Source of the DNA: Camellia lanceoleosa
Taxonomy: Eukaryota > Streptophyta > Magnoliopsida > Ericales > Theaceae
Length of the DNA stretch: 64,000 nt
Assembly: GCA_025200525.1 (NCBI GenBank)
Contig: CM045763.1
Span: 62,321,018-62,385,017 of the forward strand
Direction of reading: 5' to 3'
In this document: piece by piece, positions 35,623 to 47,778 of the stretch
Layout: each line of letters starts with the position of its first letter
How positions within the stretch are numbered: the stretch's first letter is position 1
Made by a program: the position numbers and the translations under genes
Notes under the pieces: generated by a model
Told to the model about the DNA's origin: nothing
The model's database searches: none
Seen by the model: the letters and a program-made list of their open reading frames with translations, nothing else

Positions 35623-37164
35623 TCAACTAATAGGCATGCTTGTAGCAGTAGAAACCAAGTTCCTTAGCTCCATCAAATGTTCATCATTTGATATATGAAG
35701 TGACAGACGAAGATTCGTCACCAACGTTTCTTGTTCCCAACTTAAGGGTCCCGATGCATGCAATGCCTCCATAGTGCAACGGTACGCATGCAACTCTAAC
35801 CTGTGGATTTCTTCCGCCAATTCCTCTCGAGTGGGAAGGAGACAATTCCCTTCCTCATGACCCCACCTAAAAACAGACTCAGCATCACTAAAATTACCAT
35901 CAGTATCTTCAACACGACCTCCAGAAAAATTACGAGGCAACTTAAAGGAATTATGACTATTAACGCTACAACTAGCCACAGAGCATGTAACAATATCTGT
36001 ATCATTACACCCAACAGCTCCACTTGGTTTCTCCCTCTCCACATGCACTTCAATAAAGTTATTTGTTTCACCAACCATTTCTCGATGGGAAGCAACAACG
36101 TCTACCTTTTCAGGTAAAGGGGATGGATTTGCAGCAAGCAATCGATGACACCTATCCTCTTTTTCAATTACTCTAAATTTCTGGGAAGTTCTTGCAGGTG
36201 CCTCAACTTGAGAATAGCAATTGGAAAATCCTCTCTTCAGAGTTCTTGAGGAAACAATACGTGATTCCTGGAAATTGGCTTTGTTCTTAGCAGTACAGTG
36301 TTCATCTTTTACGTGGAAAGTCATCCTTGTATCTGTTTTCTTAACTTGGGAACTCAGCTTATGATTGTACTTCAGAATTGACCATTCACAATGTTTCCCA
36401 TCTTCACAGTTGCTACCACCCTGCTTGCATCAAAATAAAATAAATAACAAAAAAAAAAAGTTTGAAGTTGCTCTCAAACCCATTAACACATTGTCTAACA
36501 TGCATTCAGTTGTTGAAATTGTACGGAAAATGGAAATTAGAAGATGATCAATATTGCTCTAAAAAGCCCCAAACTAATCAATCAATCAAATATCATCTTC
36601 CATTGCATTTTCCATTTCTGTATCCATTCTGTGTTCCTAGTATTGCTGATGAAAATTTTTACAGAATCAAGAGAACACAAAACAAGATCTCCTAAATAAT
36701 GCTCTCATTATTGTGGAAGATTAAGTATTCAAGTTGCATATATAAAGTAGAGATAAAACTACCTTTCCAATCACGAACCATTTGTCGTCTTCCCAAGATT
36801 GTCGCACCCGAAGGTCAAATTTACTGAGTTGGAATTCATGGGAAGATCCAAGTAACCTAACCAAAAAGTAATTCCTACCCAAAATCTTAGACACAGTTGC
36901 CATCTTCCAAGAGAAATTCTGAAACACCTCTACAACATCACCGGGAACCCAATTCTCTGATGGTTCAACCAAAGGAGGATAAGGCCTAATTGACTTCCTA
37001 GATACCCTTCCAACAATTGCCTCATCAGTAGCACCAGGGTCCATCTCGTATCTAACGGTGTAGTTGTGGCCATTGCCACAAATTATCTCGGCACAACGCC
37101 AATAACCCGATGGCACCTCATTTTTGCACAAGATCTCCACTTTACTCCCTTTCTTGAATCTCAT
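35623..37164 (-). CDS. Agenet (Tudor-like) and ENT domain nuclear protein
   Basis: Two coding exons on the minus strand, 37164-36763 and 36420-35623, joined in phase 0 across a 342-bp GT-AG intron, giving a predicted 399 residues. The start at 37164 is the first ATG before the Agenet domain. Residues about 1-65 and 70-134 form a tandem Agenet module (motifs KGSKVEIL, GYWRCAEI, VRYEMDPG, WVPGDVVEVFQNFSWKMATV). The middle is Ser-rich and apparently disordered. Residues about 330-399 match the ENT fold first described in EMSY (EIHRLELHAY, ALHASGPLSWEQE, LRLSLHISNDEHL). Plant proteins of this kind are thought to read chromatin marks through Agenet and bind partners through ENT. The order Agenet then ENT differs from EML proteins, where ENT comes first. 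No break is seen. Confidence 0.88.
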
Positions 37165-37301
37165 GATCACTATATTTTCAATTCCAAATGCAGAAAACCT
37201 ATTGTTCAATAACAATAAAAGATAATAAACAAATTGAAAACAAAAAAATAAATGAACTTCAAATTCCACAATGAAACAAAATGAAAACAAATATATAAAT
37301 A

Positions 37302-37743
37302 GGATTAATTTCACTTTTATCCCCTAAACTATCACCATTTTTTCTATTTCATCCAGAAGTTTCTGATTTTAGTTCATATTGTCCAATTGGAGACGATTGT
37401 ATAAATCAACCCGTTCAAGCTTGACTTGACGGGCAAAAAGGTCATTTCAATTTGAACTTGAACCATACAATCAAGCACTCATTTTTCTTACTATTTTGAA
37501 CAAACTACCAACCACAACCAATTTGATGGTTGTTTCATTGTATGGTTAAATTGTTCAAATTTTGAAATTATTTTTTAACCGTCAAATCAGGCTTCAATGG
37601 TTATTAATTTTTACAATCATCTCTAATTGGACTACATGAACTGAAATCGGAAATTTTAAGGACTAACCATATAAAATTTATAGTTTAGGTATGAAATGGG
37701 GGAAAAAATGGTTAAAATTTAAGGAATAAAGTGAAATTAACCC
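37302..37743. mobile_element. MITE in the 5'UTR intron, 442 bp
   Basis: Ends GGATTAATTTCACTTTTATC and GGAATAAAGTGAAATTAACCC are inverse with small changes, and inner parts (CCTAAACTAT / ATAGTTTAGG) also pair. Flanking TAAATA occurs on both sides (37296-37301 and 37744-37749). It lies between the non-coding first exon and the coding start of the Agenet/ENT gene. Confidence 0.75.
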
Positions 37744-38333
37744 TAAATAGAATCCAAACATCTAGCAATGAAGAAGAACAAGGGGATTGAGAGAAATTGA
37801 AACAATTGAGGAATTTAGAGAGAGAGAGAGAGAGAGAGAACTAAAGTGCAGTAGTTTAATAGTTACAGATAATAGTATATGATGATTGATAAGACAAGAT
37901 GTGTACATGTCCATTAAAAATTTAAACTGAGCGAGTGTTTATGAAACTGCTACAATTGAAATCATCTTTATATCTACACATCTTTGTGGATATATATATA
38001 CACAGAAAAATAGTGATCAGAAAGCAACATTAAATAGGTAAGCCTAACCCTAAAAATCATCAAACTATACCTTCCTGCAAATCTTCAAGCAAAAAACAAA
38101 AACAACAACATACTAAAACAGAAACAGTCATGGCAGAAAACATTCCAGACAACAAAAAAAGCCCATAACTTCAACATTCAAAAAACAAGACCTAATCAGA
38201 ACTAAAACCCACAAAACAAAAACAAAAACAAAAATGTTTTTCGGAAGCAATTCAAATTGAATAGATAATTCACCAAAAAATCAAAATCAGAGAGATTGAA
38301 TGGTAAAACAATTGATCGAATTGGAGCACAAAC

Positions 38334-38377
<44 letters not shown>

Positions 38378-38382
38378 CTGAC

Positions 38383-38540
38383 CTTAATCGGCGATTTTAC
38401 GATCGAAAGAGAGGGGGTTTGGTTTGTTCTTCTCTGGAATTTATGTTGTTTCAGTCTCTTTAATATTACTATTGTTGTTTTGTTTTTGTGTTTTTTGTGT
38501 TTTTGTTTTTGAAAAACTAACAAAGAGAGAGACTCCTAAT
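38383..38540 (-). other. Probable non-coding first exon of the Agenet/ENT gene
   Basis: Minus strand shows a GA/CT-rich leader (tract at 38336-38372 just inside the following intron) and a good donor, AAG then GTCAGT, at 38383/38382. An acceptor such as AAAATATAG lies a few bases before the ATG at 37164, implying a 1.2-kb 5'UTR intron that contains the MITE. The transcription start is not determined. Confidence 0.4.
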
Positions 38541-39635
38541 AAATGAGGGACTGGTTAATTTTAATTTTTTATTATTTTATTAATTTAAAATATTTGTTTT
38601 TGATAAGATGGTGAATTTTTTTTTTATAATTAGATATAATTTTTATAAAAGAAAAAATAAAATAATTATAAAAAAAAAAAAAAACAAGCCCTTGCCAAGT
38701 TGCCTGCTAAACCAAGAATAGCTTTGTTTGGTGTTAATGATTTGTTATAATTGCTATATCTTATTGTGTGCTTGATGCGTATTACGCACTCTCTACATTT
38801 TTCTAAATTTCTATTTTCTTTTGTTAATTATTTGTTGTAAAAATTTAATTTTGTTAATTATTGGTTAAGATATAAAACTTAATTCAATTGATCAGCTCAT
38901 ACATCTTAAATTAAATATTTTAATTCTGTTGCCAAAATTCTGTAACTATTGGTTGTGGCCTTGTACGAAAAAATAATTATTCATCCAATTTTGTTTCGTT
39001 TTCTATTTTTCTTTAAGAAAAATTTTAAAACTAATTTAGTAAATAAAATGACAAAATAAAACATAATAAACATTTTTATATGACTTTTTTATTTCTAATA
39101 TGAAAATAATTTTTAAAAAATTGTAAACATCTTTTTTATACAATTTTTTTTTCAAATTATTTTTATTTTTTCAAATAAAAAATAAAATAAAACAAGTTTT
39201 AAAAACGAAAACAAAGTGATTTATAGTTTATACTATCAATTCAAGCCACGAAGGCATTTTTGGGTTTTTCTCGGTTAGCCTCCGTCTATTATTTTCAATT
39301 ATTTTTCACATGAATTAGAGTATGATAATTGAAAAATTAACCTATGAATTATTAAATTAAAAGATACATAACACAAGATACTTAATAGGAAAAAAAAAAG
39401 TTAAGAATAAAAATAAATATATTGAATGCAAAAACCATACGCCATAAAAAAAAATAAGCCATTTTTCATCATCTTTACCCTTTTTTATTCGGCACTCGGG
39501 CCAAAAGTCCAAAATTAGATTTTCTTTGTTTACAAATCCAGGTTGATTTTCTTTGTCTATAAAGACAAATTTCTGTAAAATGACTAAACTATCCATGTAT
39601 ATAGGTGAAAAAATCTCATTTTTACACTCTTAAAT

Positions 39636-39691
<56 letters not shown>

Positions 39692-40118
39692 CTCTCATTT
39701 CTATCTGTCACCAATCTAAACAGATCGTGAGGGCGATGATTGTGAGGGAAACGATGCTTGAGATGATCTAGCAACGTCGACTCCATGTCTGTCAAATACA
39801 CCGGCATTTGTCATTGAAGGTAAAGAAGATCTATATAAATCGACTCTGCCGATCCAACTCAGATTCTCTTTCTAAAATGCTGTCAATTGCATCAATGCTT
39901 CGACGTCGCAGTGGTACACTTCCAGTACTGATATTGCGCCGCCTTTGATCGATTTGGTTGTCTCTCCCCTTCCATCGCTGCCATCGTTTCCAAAACCCTA
40001 ACTCCAACGGAGTCACAGTAGATCTGAACCCTAGTTGATTGAGCTCTTCCTCTTCTAACTTTAGATCTGAGCAGATTACACTATCATCACTGCTCGTGGC
40101 TCTCTATCTCTCTCTCTG
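38541..40118. other. Intergenic, CT microsatellite and GC-richer patch
   Basis: 38541-39600 is AT-rich and featureless. A long CT tract (39642-39683) is followed by a GC-richer patch (39690-40118) with words such as GATCTGAAC, resembling a plant 5' leader or exon. No gene could be built. The patch resumes after the TRIM at 40932 and runs to about 41170. Confidence 0.45.
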
Positions 40119-40931
40119 TGATGGGATCCTAGACCTTAAATTTGATTCTTTGATTGGGGATCAGCCACCAACAATCTTTTGAATTAAGAATTAGCTACCA
40201 AAACTCTTAATATTATTAAATCTCCTCAAAATCATTACAATAAGTATCTTTATATAAGAAAAATAACATAGACTTCCTAATATAATTAGACTTCTTAAAT
40301 TAATTAGATAGTAATTGAAAAGAAGTAGACTTCCTAATTTAATTGGTTTCCTAACATTCGACCGCCCTAGAATCACAGCTTGTCCTCAAGTTGGACCTCA
40401 ACTTCAACCTCCGGTTCACCTTCTAAGAGAAATAACTGTGGCTTTTGGCATCAATGACCAGGCTGGGAAAGGCGAGCTTCACATTGCTTATCAACAGTGC
40501 TTGGATATTCTGAAAAATGGTATTATTGGTTTGTCTATCACGTATCAACTCTTGCATATTAGTAGACATCACATCCATCCTAGTAGTAAGAGCAACAACT
40601 TGCTGGTCGAGTTCCTTAACAATCATGTTGGTGATGATGAATGGCAAAATAGGAAAAGAAGAAAGCTCAAAGATCGAATGCTCTACTACCAGATGATAAG
40701 GTCTTAGACCCTGAATTTAATCCTTTTATTGGGGATCAGCAACCAACAATCTTTTGAATTAAGAATTAGCCACATAAACTCTTAATATTATTAAATCTCC
40801 TCAAAACTATTACAATAAGCATCTTTATATAAGAAAAATAATATAGACTTCCTAATATAATTAGACTTCCTAAATTAATTAGATAGTAATTGAAAAGAAG
40901 TAGACTTCTTAATATAATTGGTTTCCTAACA
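40119..40931 (-). mobile_element. TRIM-like mini LTR retroelement, 813 bp
   Basis: Two direct repeats of 238 bp (40119-40356 and 40694-40931) flank 337 bp. On the minus strand each starts TGTTAGGAAACC. Just inside the right copy the minus strand reads TGGTAGTAGAGC, two mismatches from the tRNA-Met primer site TGGTATCAGAGC. A G-rich tract (AGGGCGGTCGAA) precedes the left copy as a polypurine tract. The interior holds a short gag-like coiled-coil frame on the minus strand (40423-40647; Leu/Val/Ile-spaced, e.g. VKELDQQVVALTTRMDV). Flanks CTCTG and CTTTC are only partly alike, so the target duplication is weak. Confidence 0.85.
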
Positions 40932-43900
40932 CTTTCTCTCTTCTTTTATAGATCTGAACATTGATGAAGTCTTTGTATTTTTCAAGGCTGTCGAAACTTC
41001 GAACCTTGATCTAATTGCGGCGGTTAACAGTGGAGATCTAAACTGGGAACACCACCACCACCACTTACTCTCGCCACTGAACTCTCTCTGCTTTGTTCTT
41101 CCTTCATCGTCAACGTGGACGAATTTTGCAACTATAAGTTGCAGCCGTGGCGGATCACAATTCACAACCTAATATCATTTCAAATCTAAGCCTCAATCAT
41201 ATTCTTTACACCAATATTCATCATGCATAGATACTAGAGTATACTCAAAATTGCTTTGCATTTGTTAATTTTTGTCATAATCTTCATTTTATGAAAATTA
41301 GATTTTTTTTTTTTTCCATTTAAGATCTATACCTTTTTTTGAGAGGTTTTGGGGGGGTAATTGTTGTTGATGATGATGATTGTTGTTGTTGTTGCTGATG
41401 AACAGTTAAAACAAACAGATAAGATCTGTGTAAATTTGAACAAACCTGTGTTGAACAGATAAAAAATAACAGATTATGCCTTCAACAAATAGAAAAATGA
41501 TTTTAACATATAGAAATTTTGAACAATTTTTTGAGCAGATAATTTCACAAATAGGAATTTTGAACATATAGAGTTTGATTGAAGATTGTTTGTTAGAAAA
41601 ATCAGCAAATAGATTTAAACAAACAAGGGGAAAAAATGATCAGATAATAAATTTTGGACAGATATTTGAACAGATAAGGAGAAAAATTGAATAGATAGAT
41701 ATAATTTAGAGGGAAAAATTGAACAGATAGACAAAAAAATTTAAACAAATAGAAAATAATTTGAACAAATTGGGAAAAAAATTAAACGGATAGATATAAA
41801 TTCGAACAGATAGTCAATCAAAATTTTTTTTAAAAAAAAAAAAAGAAAAAAAAGTCAAGGGGTACAATTAGAAACAAAATGTTCTCTAGGACTTCTCACC
41901 AAACTATTTTACAAAGTATGGATCTCTAATCAACAAAAATATCCTTTAGACCTAATACTTTATAACCCTCCTTAGATTGGATTTATCACCAATTAATCAT
42001 TTTTTATTTTATTTTATTTTTGATATATTAAAATCTTTCTTGATAATAAATGTGAAAAAAATAGGGGCTAAAAAGTGTGTAATAAATATAATTAATTGAT
42101 AAGTATAGTTGACTAATATACATTTACTGAGCATGCCACTACCCTTACCATGAGATATAACTCAAGTAGATTTTCTATATTTCATGGATTAAATTGAAAT
42201 TTATTGAATTAAATGGATTAAATTGAAATTTATTGAATTAAATGAGATCAATTTTATGATTTTTTAAAAGTTGTATTTATTGACTAATTTCAATCATTGA
42301 ATGTCCATTGTCTAGTCAATTGCCCAATTAACAACTTCTTTGAGAAGAAATTACATTTTTAAAGCATCTTTTTGATGTTTCGAAAATATTAATAAAAAAT
42401 ACAAGTTCCTAATTTCCCTTGAATTTTTTTTTCTTTTTTTGAGAAAACTTAAAAATTGCTGGGACTATTTTTAATCTTCATTTTGGAGTGGTATACTAAT
42501 CAAAAGTTAAAATGTTAATAATCATGTGATTTAGAGACATTTTGTTGAAATTAATATTGTCTCGATCGTTTAAATCTTGTGTTTGCTCCATCAATTTCAG
42601 AGTTGTTATGTTTGTTCATCAAAAATCCTTTATTTTAAATTTTTTTGTTTTATCTTAAAAATTCCACTACTGTTAAATTATTTGTAAATTTCAAAATACA
42701 AGAGTCATGTTATAATTCAATTATTCAACAACTGTAAAGATCTGATACTGTAATTATTGATATTGTCACATGCTTTTAATTATGCAATATTTTTTTTATA
42801 TAGTTAAATACCCAATTTGATGAACTTTCTTATTATATTTATTATAGTTTTATATTCTATTGAGATAGTAGAATAATGGACTCATATTTTTTTTTTCTCA
42901 TAATTGACATTCTTTGTAGGAAAAATCCAATGAATATCCATTAGAGGGAATTTGACTTTTAACACCAAACCAAAGTTAACAAGTAAATGAGGATTCATCA
43001 CTTGGCAAATAAGACTAATGATTTTTGACTATTTTAGAATTGAGAGTACTTTTTTTTCATTAATTTTCAAGTAAAGAGCACATTTCTACAACATCCAACT
43101 ACTTTCTCAACATCATTTTCATATACAGATCAATCATCATTTTGATTTGTCAATAAAGACAACGAGAAAGAGAATGAATTGACAGCATCTAAATGAAAAT
43201 AATTTTGTTCATTTTTTAAAGGTGGATGAAGATAACCTTTCTTTCTAATTGATTCTTACAAAATAGTGGATTCACTTAAACAACATTAGACATTAATAAT
43301 TAAAAATAAATCTAAGTGCACAGTAAATTTTTATTGAGTGAGAAACAGATATAAAACAAAGGATGTGTCTCACATGTGGATTCACCTTTTATCTTACATT
43401 TGTGTATCATTCTATAAATATCTCATGTATACATAACACAGCTGAAGAATTCATCGAAAAAGTTATATTCTCCTTCCTTTATAGTGGATGAACAAAATCA
43501 AACTACTAAATATGTCATAATTAGAAAAATAAAATTTCAATCACAATAGTTTGTCCAAATCAAAACCACAATAGAGAATAGGTTTTTCACTTGGGGCTAT
43601 GAGGGCTCACATGGGTTAAGCCATCCTAGTTTCTTTTTTCTTTCTTCATTTTTGCAGCCACTCAGACAATGCCCCTATTTGACTACAAAATTCCAAACAT
43701 TTCATCACAAAAACCATGAGAAGAATTCTACTTGCTATTATTACAATAAATTAAATTTGAGTATCAAATTTTGCATACTCCATATTGCGCCACAAATACA
43801 TTAATGGCATACCAACAGTATCCAATCAGTCACCAAAACATTACTATTCTTATATATGGTAAAACAAAATAAGAACAGGATATATTAGTAATTGATCTAT

Positions 43901-44324
43901 GCTATGTACGGATTATGATTAACAAAGAGGTGAGTATTTTGACAAATTTTGCATAATTAGGAATTGTTTGGAATGTTCTAAATAAATGCACTTTTTGACT
44001 TTTTATGAAATATGGGTTGGGTTTGAAGTGATGTGGTAGAGAGGTGATGTGACTTAAATAAGATGATGTGACTTAAAATATGATAGTGACTTTTTGACTT
44101 TTTAACTTTTTTTAAAATTGTCAAACTTAGCCTTAGTATTCACAGGAGCCAGATGGTCATCGCACAGAACTGTAGAAAAAAAAAAATAGAATTTTGATAA
44201 CTTTAATTAAATATTAAAGTGGGCCCTAACCATCTATTGTGTTAGGTCCAAATGGGTTTAGATACTTTGTAATGAAATCTTTACACCATAAAAAGAATGA
44301 CCAAAAACCATTGAGAATTGAATG
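40932..44324. other. Intergenic, AACAGATA-rich and AT-rich
   Basis: Resumes the GC-richer patch to about 41170. From about 41400 to 41820 the words AACAGATA and AACAAATAG recur irregularly, a degenerate simple array. Then AT-rich DNA without a gene, and a MITE-like unit at 43960-44133. Confidence 0.45.
43960..44133. mobile_element. MITE of the CTTTTTGACTTTTTATG family
   Basis: Ends AGGAATTGTTTGGAATG and TGTCAAACTTAGCC are roughly inverse; the interior carries CTTTTTGACTTTTTATGAAA and its partner GACTTTTTGACTTTTTAACTTTTTT. Related to units at 19921, 50237 and 63913. Confidence 0.5.
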
Positions 44325-44692
44325 TGTGGCTCGTCTTTTTCGCGCCTCCTTTCGAAAGTTCGAAAAGAAGCCCCTACAATTCGGACTCCCGCGATTCTAA
44401 ATCTAATCTCACAAGTGCAATGTGAAACTGATAAACACCAAAGAGTACAAATCCGGCAAATTGTTTTGGAAAATTAATTTTGAATAAAAAAAGTACCAAA
44501 ATTAGATTGTTTTGCCAGATACAGAGTCGCCACCTAAATATTTTATTTTGAAAAAATTTAGAAAACTCATGACTCATGTCAAGGCCACATGTCCGTCATC
44601 ACCAAAGTTGCCTCGGCTCGGAAACTTAGGTACGAGAGAGGAAGATCATGAATTAAGCACCCCCACTCGCTCGATCAAAGATCGGCCTCTAT

Positions 44693-46812
44693 TGTAGCAC
44701 CTGTATCCTTCAAAGCTTTTAGGGAAGTGTATTCGAATCCTTTATTTTTTATTTTGAAAGTCTTTGGTGTTATGTATGTTGGTTTTGGAGGAGTACAATC
44801 CAATTTAAACTTGTTGGGTTTGGTTGTTCGCACTTATTCTTGTCAAAAGTTCATTGGAGACTTAGAAATTCTATTCTAGGGTCGACACCAGCCTTCCTAA
44901 GGGTCAACCCTTACCTGCTAGTGAAGTTTCTAAATGTGTTGCTGGAAAATAAGGTAGACAACAGACTGGAGAAGGCGACCCTCTTATGTCTGTGTATTAG
45001 TTGCTGGAAGATAGGGTAGACACTAGACTGGGAGAGGGTCGACCCTCTTATGTTTGTGTGTTGGTTGTTGGAAGATGGGGTCGACCCCCTCCTGTCTAAG
45101 GGTCGACCCCTGCGTGTTTTTTTTTTTTTAGATTTTTGAGGTCCAAATGGGCCCTATCTAAGGGGGTTTTCGGGCTTATTATTTTATTTGACCTTGGGGC
45201 TTTTCCTCACTACTATAAATAGGACCAAACCATTTTTTCTCTCATGATTTTCCTTTCCTTTTTCCTTTTAAACCGTGATTCCTCTCTTCTCTCTCTAAAA
45301 CTCAACTTTTTCACTTAAATTTCTAGATCTACTCACCTAGAGTGATCTTTTCACCTTGCTCCTTTGAAATAAAGTGTAGAGCTTGTTAAGGGCTTCGTTT
45401 TGAACGGAGCAAAATGTGGTTTCGTTACCACCGATTTTTGAGCTTTCTCTCTTCTCTCTCATCTAAGCTTGAGGTAAAGATATTCTATACTTTCTTATGA
45501 ATTTTAACCTAGTTATTTGTTATTATAAAAATATGGTGAGATTTGGCGTGTTTGGAGAAAACCTAGGGTTTAGGTTCAAATTTATGAAAGAGGGATTTTT
45601 ATGTGTTGTTGTATATCTGACAATGGGGTTGGGATAGGAGGTGGTTTTGTGTTAAAATAAATGACTTTGACCTTTGGGTTAGTATTTGAGAAAGGAGGGA
45701 AATTTGCCCTAATATGAACTAAATAATTAGTTTGTATAAATAATGAAATTTGTGCGAGAAATATGAAATTGGGATGTTGTGTGAATGAATGGTGTAGTTA
45801 GATTTGTTTAATCACTGACCTATGGAAAATTTGATAATTTATCTATTGATAAATAATATATCTTTTTAGAAATATTTGTTTTGGGCTATCGGTGGAGGAT
45901 AACCATGATTGTTATAGAAATTGCATGAGGATTAGATGAATTGAAACTAATCAATTGAATTATGTCATTGAATATGATGGTATGATTAAACATTGAATAT
46001 GTGTTGTGAATAGTCATTGCATATGATAATGCTTTTAAATACATTGTATATGTATCATTGTTTGGAAGGAGATAGGGGATGGACTTCATTTATAATTAAG
46101 TTGGTCGGAGTGTCCAAGGTGAAAGTCCCGAAATCTTGTGCATAGATGAGTGTCGATTCCCTCGGATGAAAATTTCGTAAAATGGAAAAATTGAAGTGTT
46201 TGAATAATAGTTGTATTATATTGTGAATCACTGAGTTGTGGCCTCATTTTGGATTGTTTAGATAACAATGAACTTGTCTCATGAATTGGCTCGGAATTAG
46301 TTAAATTAATATGAATTGAATAGATGGAAATGGAATTGAGTTATGGGTATCAGTATTGAATGAATATAGAAAGAATGTGAGCTGGTTATGAATGTGGAAC
46401 GTTTACCTGGCATTTATATCTTAGTTAAACTTCATATATTGTGTTAGGCTATATCTACTAGGTTTTGGCTCACCCTACTTGGAAACTCTTTTCAGGTACC
46501 AATGTCATGCTCCCTCCAAGGACGTAGCTTGGGAGGACTAAGGAGCTGGATACTCTATTATGTTATTTGTTGTTTGGATGTTTAAATGTTTATTCAAGCG
46601 AAGGGCTTTACATGTATTGAGCTTATGACTCTCTTTTGTTGTAACCAAGTAATGTTTTGGAAAGATGTAAGCCCGAAGGCATTCGCTTATGTTAAACTAT
46701 TTTGTATTATTATTTCATGTGATAAAAGGACTACTTACACTCTGATTTATGTAACTGTTATTTATGTTGTTGTGGATCATATTTGTGGTGTTATAATTTT
46801 AGGAGCATTACA
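44693..46812 (+). mobile_element. Solo LTR of another family, 2120 bp
   Basis: Starts TGTAGCACCTGTATCC and ends AGGAGCATTACA. Flanks TCTAT (44688-44692) and TCTAC (46813-46817) are a 5-bp duplication with one change, and the uninterrupted sequence exists at about 62010-62020 in the other LTR. There is no interior or second copy, so it is a solo LTR left by recombination. A TATA box (45214) and a CT-rich leader mark plus orientation. Confidence 0.88.
45214..45221 (+). promoter_or_regulatory. TATA box of the solo LTR
   Basis: CTATAAATAGGACC, an excellent TATA box, followed by a CT-rich leader. Transcription would start near 45245. Confidence 0.5.
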
Positions 46813-46980
46813 TCTACTAATCATGATATGATTTTTTATCAACATTATGTGTTTTTATTCCGGTTATTTAAGCTATCTTTATTATGTGATACGCACAAGC
46901 AAGTATAGACTAGTTTACTCAATTTGGAACAATTCAATTCACATTTGTTTGCGAAAATGGTTTGAATTTGCCACCTTAAG

Positions 46981-47778
46981 TGGCCCAAGATTTGAAAGAG
47001 GGCAAGAGTTGCATTAGCTTAGCGTTAGCCGAAACTTTGATAAGCTTAGACACCTTTCATTGGCGGGAGACTACCAAATTCGCGGGAAGTCCACTATTTC
47101 TTCAGGTAAGGTTTCCCACCCTTTCTAATATGTACTTCTCACATCTCTCGGCATTCATGCTCTATTTTTCTCTCAAAGCCCTTTTCTCACTCTTTTCTCA
47201 ACACACATCTCTCTATTCTTTAATCTCTTTTTTCTTTCATCTCTCGCCAAGTGTAGCTAATGGATAAGCTGAGGGTAGTAGATTCTTGCTCTGCATACTT
47301 AACCCGAGCGTACTTTTTCCGTCAACAGCTAGTGGATTTCCCAAATGAGGGATGGTGGTGCCACTGGATGTACAACAAGTCTGCTGCTGACATTGCTTGG
47401 CGTTGCCCCTGGCTTAATTTGACCAAAATGAGCTACAGCATGACTTAACAACCTGGCATTGAACTGCTTGGCCTGACACACTATGCATTCTATTTTCCGT
47501 TCCGTTTCAGGCGTCAATTTGGACATGATCAGACTTGCCCAGAGAATGGGGTAGAGTACCCAGTTTCATTCCAAATCCGGGGTTCACATTTGGCTAGGTA
47601 CCTCACTACTTGGAGGATGAGAGAACTTCTGGCTCCTGCCCCTAGTTTCAGCTGTGCCCTTTCTGGTGAGTTCCTGTCTTGGCTCGAAAATGAGGCACAA
47701 ACTGCCCACTTTATCATCAGAAGCTTCTACAAGCATAAGCGGGAGATGCAGGAACACCTGACTCATCTATGCCCCTAA
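46981..47778 (+). pseudogene. Antisense spliced gene, plant mobile-domain / DUF7745-like, truncated
   Basis: Reads opposite to the retrotransposon and lies between integrase and the 3' LTR. Exon 1 (to 47105) encodes about 42 residues including LAETLISLDTFHWRE; a GT-AG intron (47106-47256) joins in phase 0 to exon 2 (47257-47778). Exon 2 encodes about 173 residues with ADIAWRCPWLNL and RQFGHDQTCP, which recall the W-rich and RQFG motifs of plant mobile-domain or DUF7745-type proteins. One in-frame TAA (47446-47448) interrupts it. The 5' part is missing at the LTR deletion point. Antisense genes between pol and the 3' LTR are known in Tat/Ogre elements. The family name is from memory of motifs and is less certain than the gene structure. 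Confidence 0.6.

Larger units (their letters stand above)
44325..46979 (-). repeat. 3' LTR remnant, split by a solo LTR
   Basis: Segments 44325-44692 and 46813-46979 match 61664-62017 and 62018-62179 of the 5' LTR base for base over long runs (for example GATACAGAGTCGCCACCTAA). The match stops at about 46979, after CCACCTTAAGTGG, so only the last 540 bp or so of the LTR survives; most of the 3' LTR and the polypurine tract have been deleted. Confidence 0.8.

Noticed and set aside
35796..36117. Frames overlapping the Agenet/ENT exon in other phases
   Set aside because: Shadows of the true frame, which alone gives the ENT domain and joins the Agenet exon in phase.
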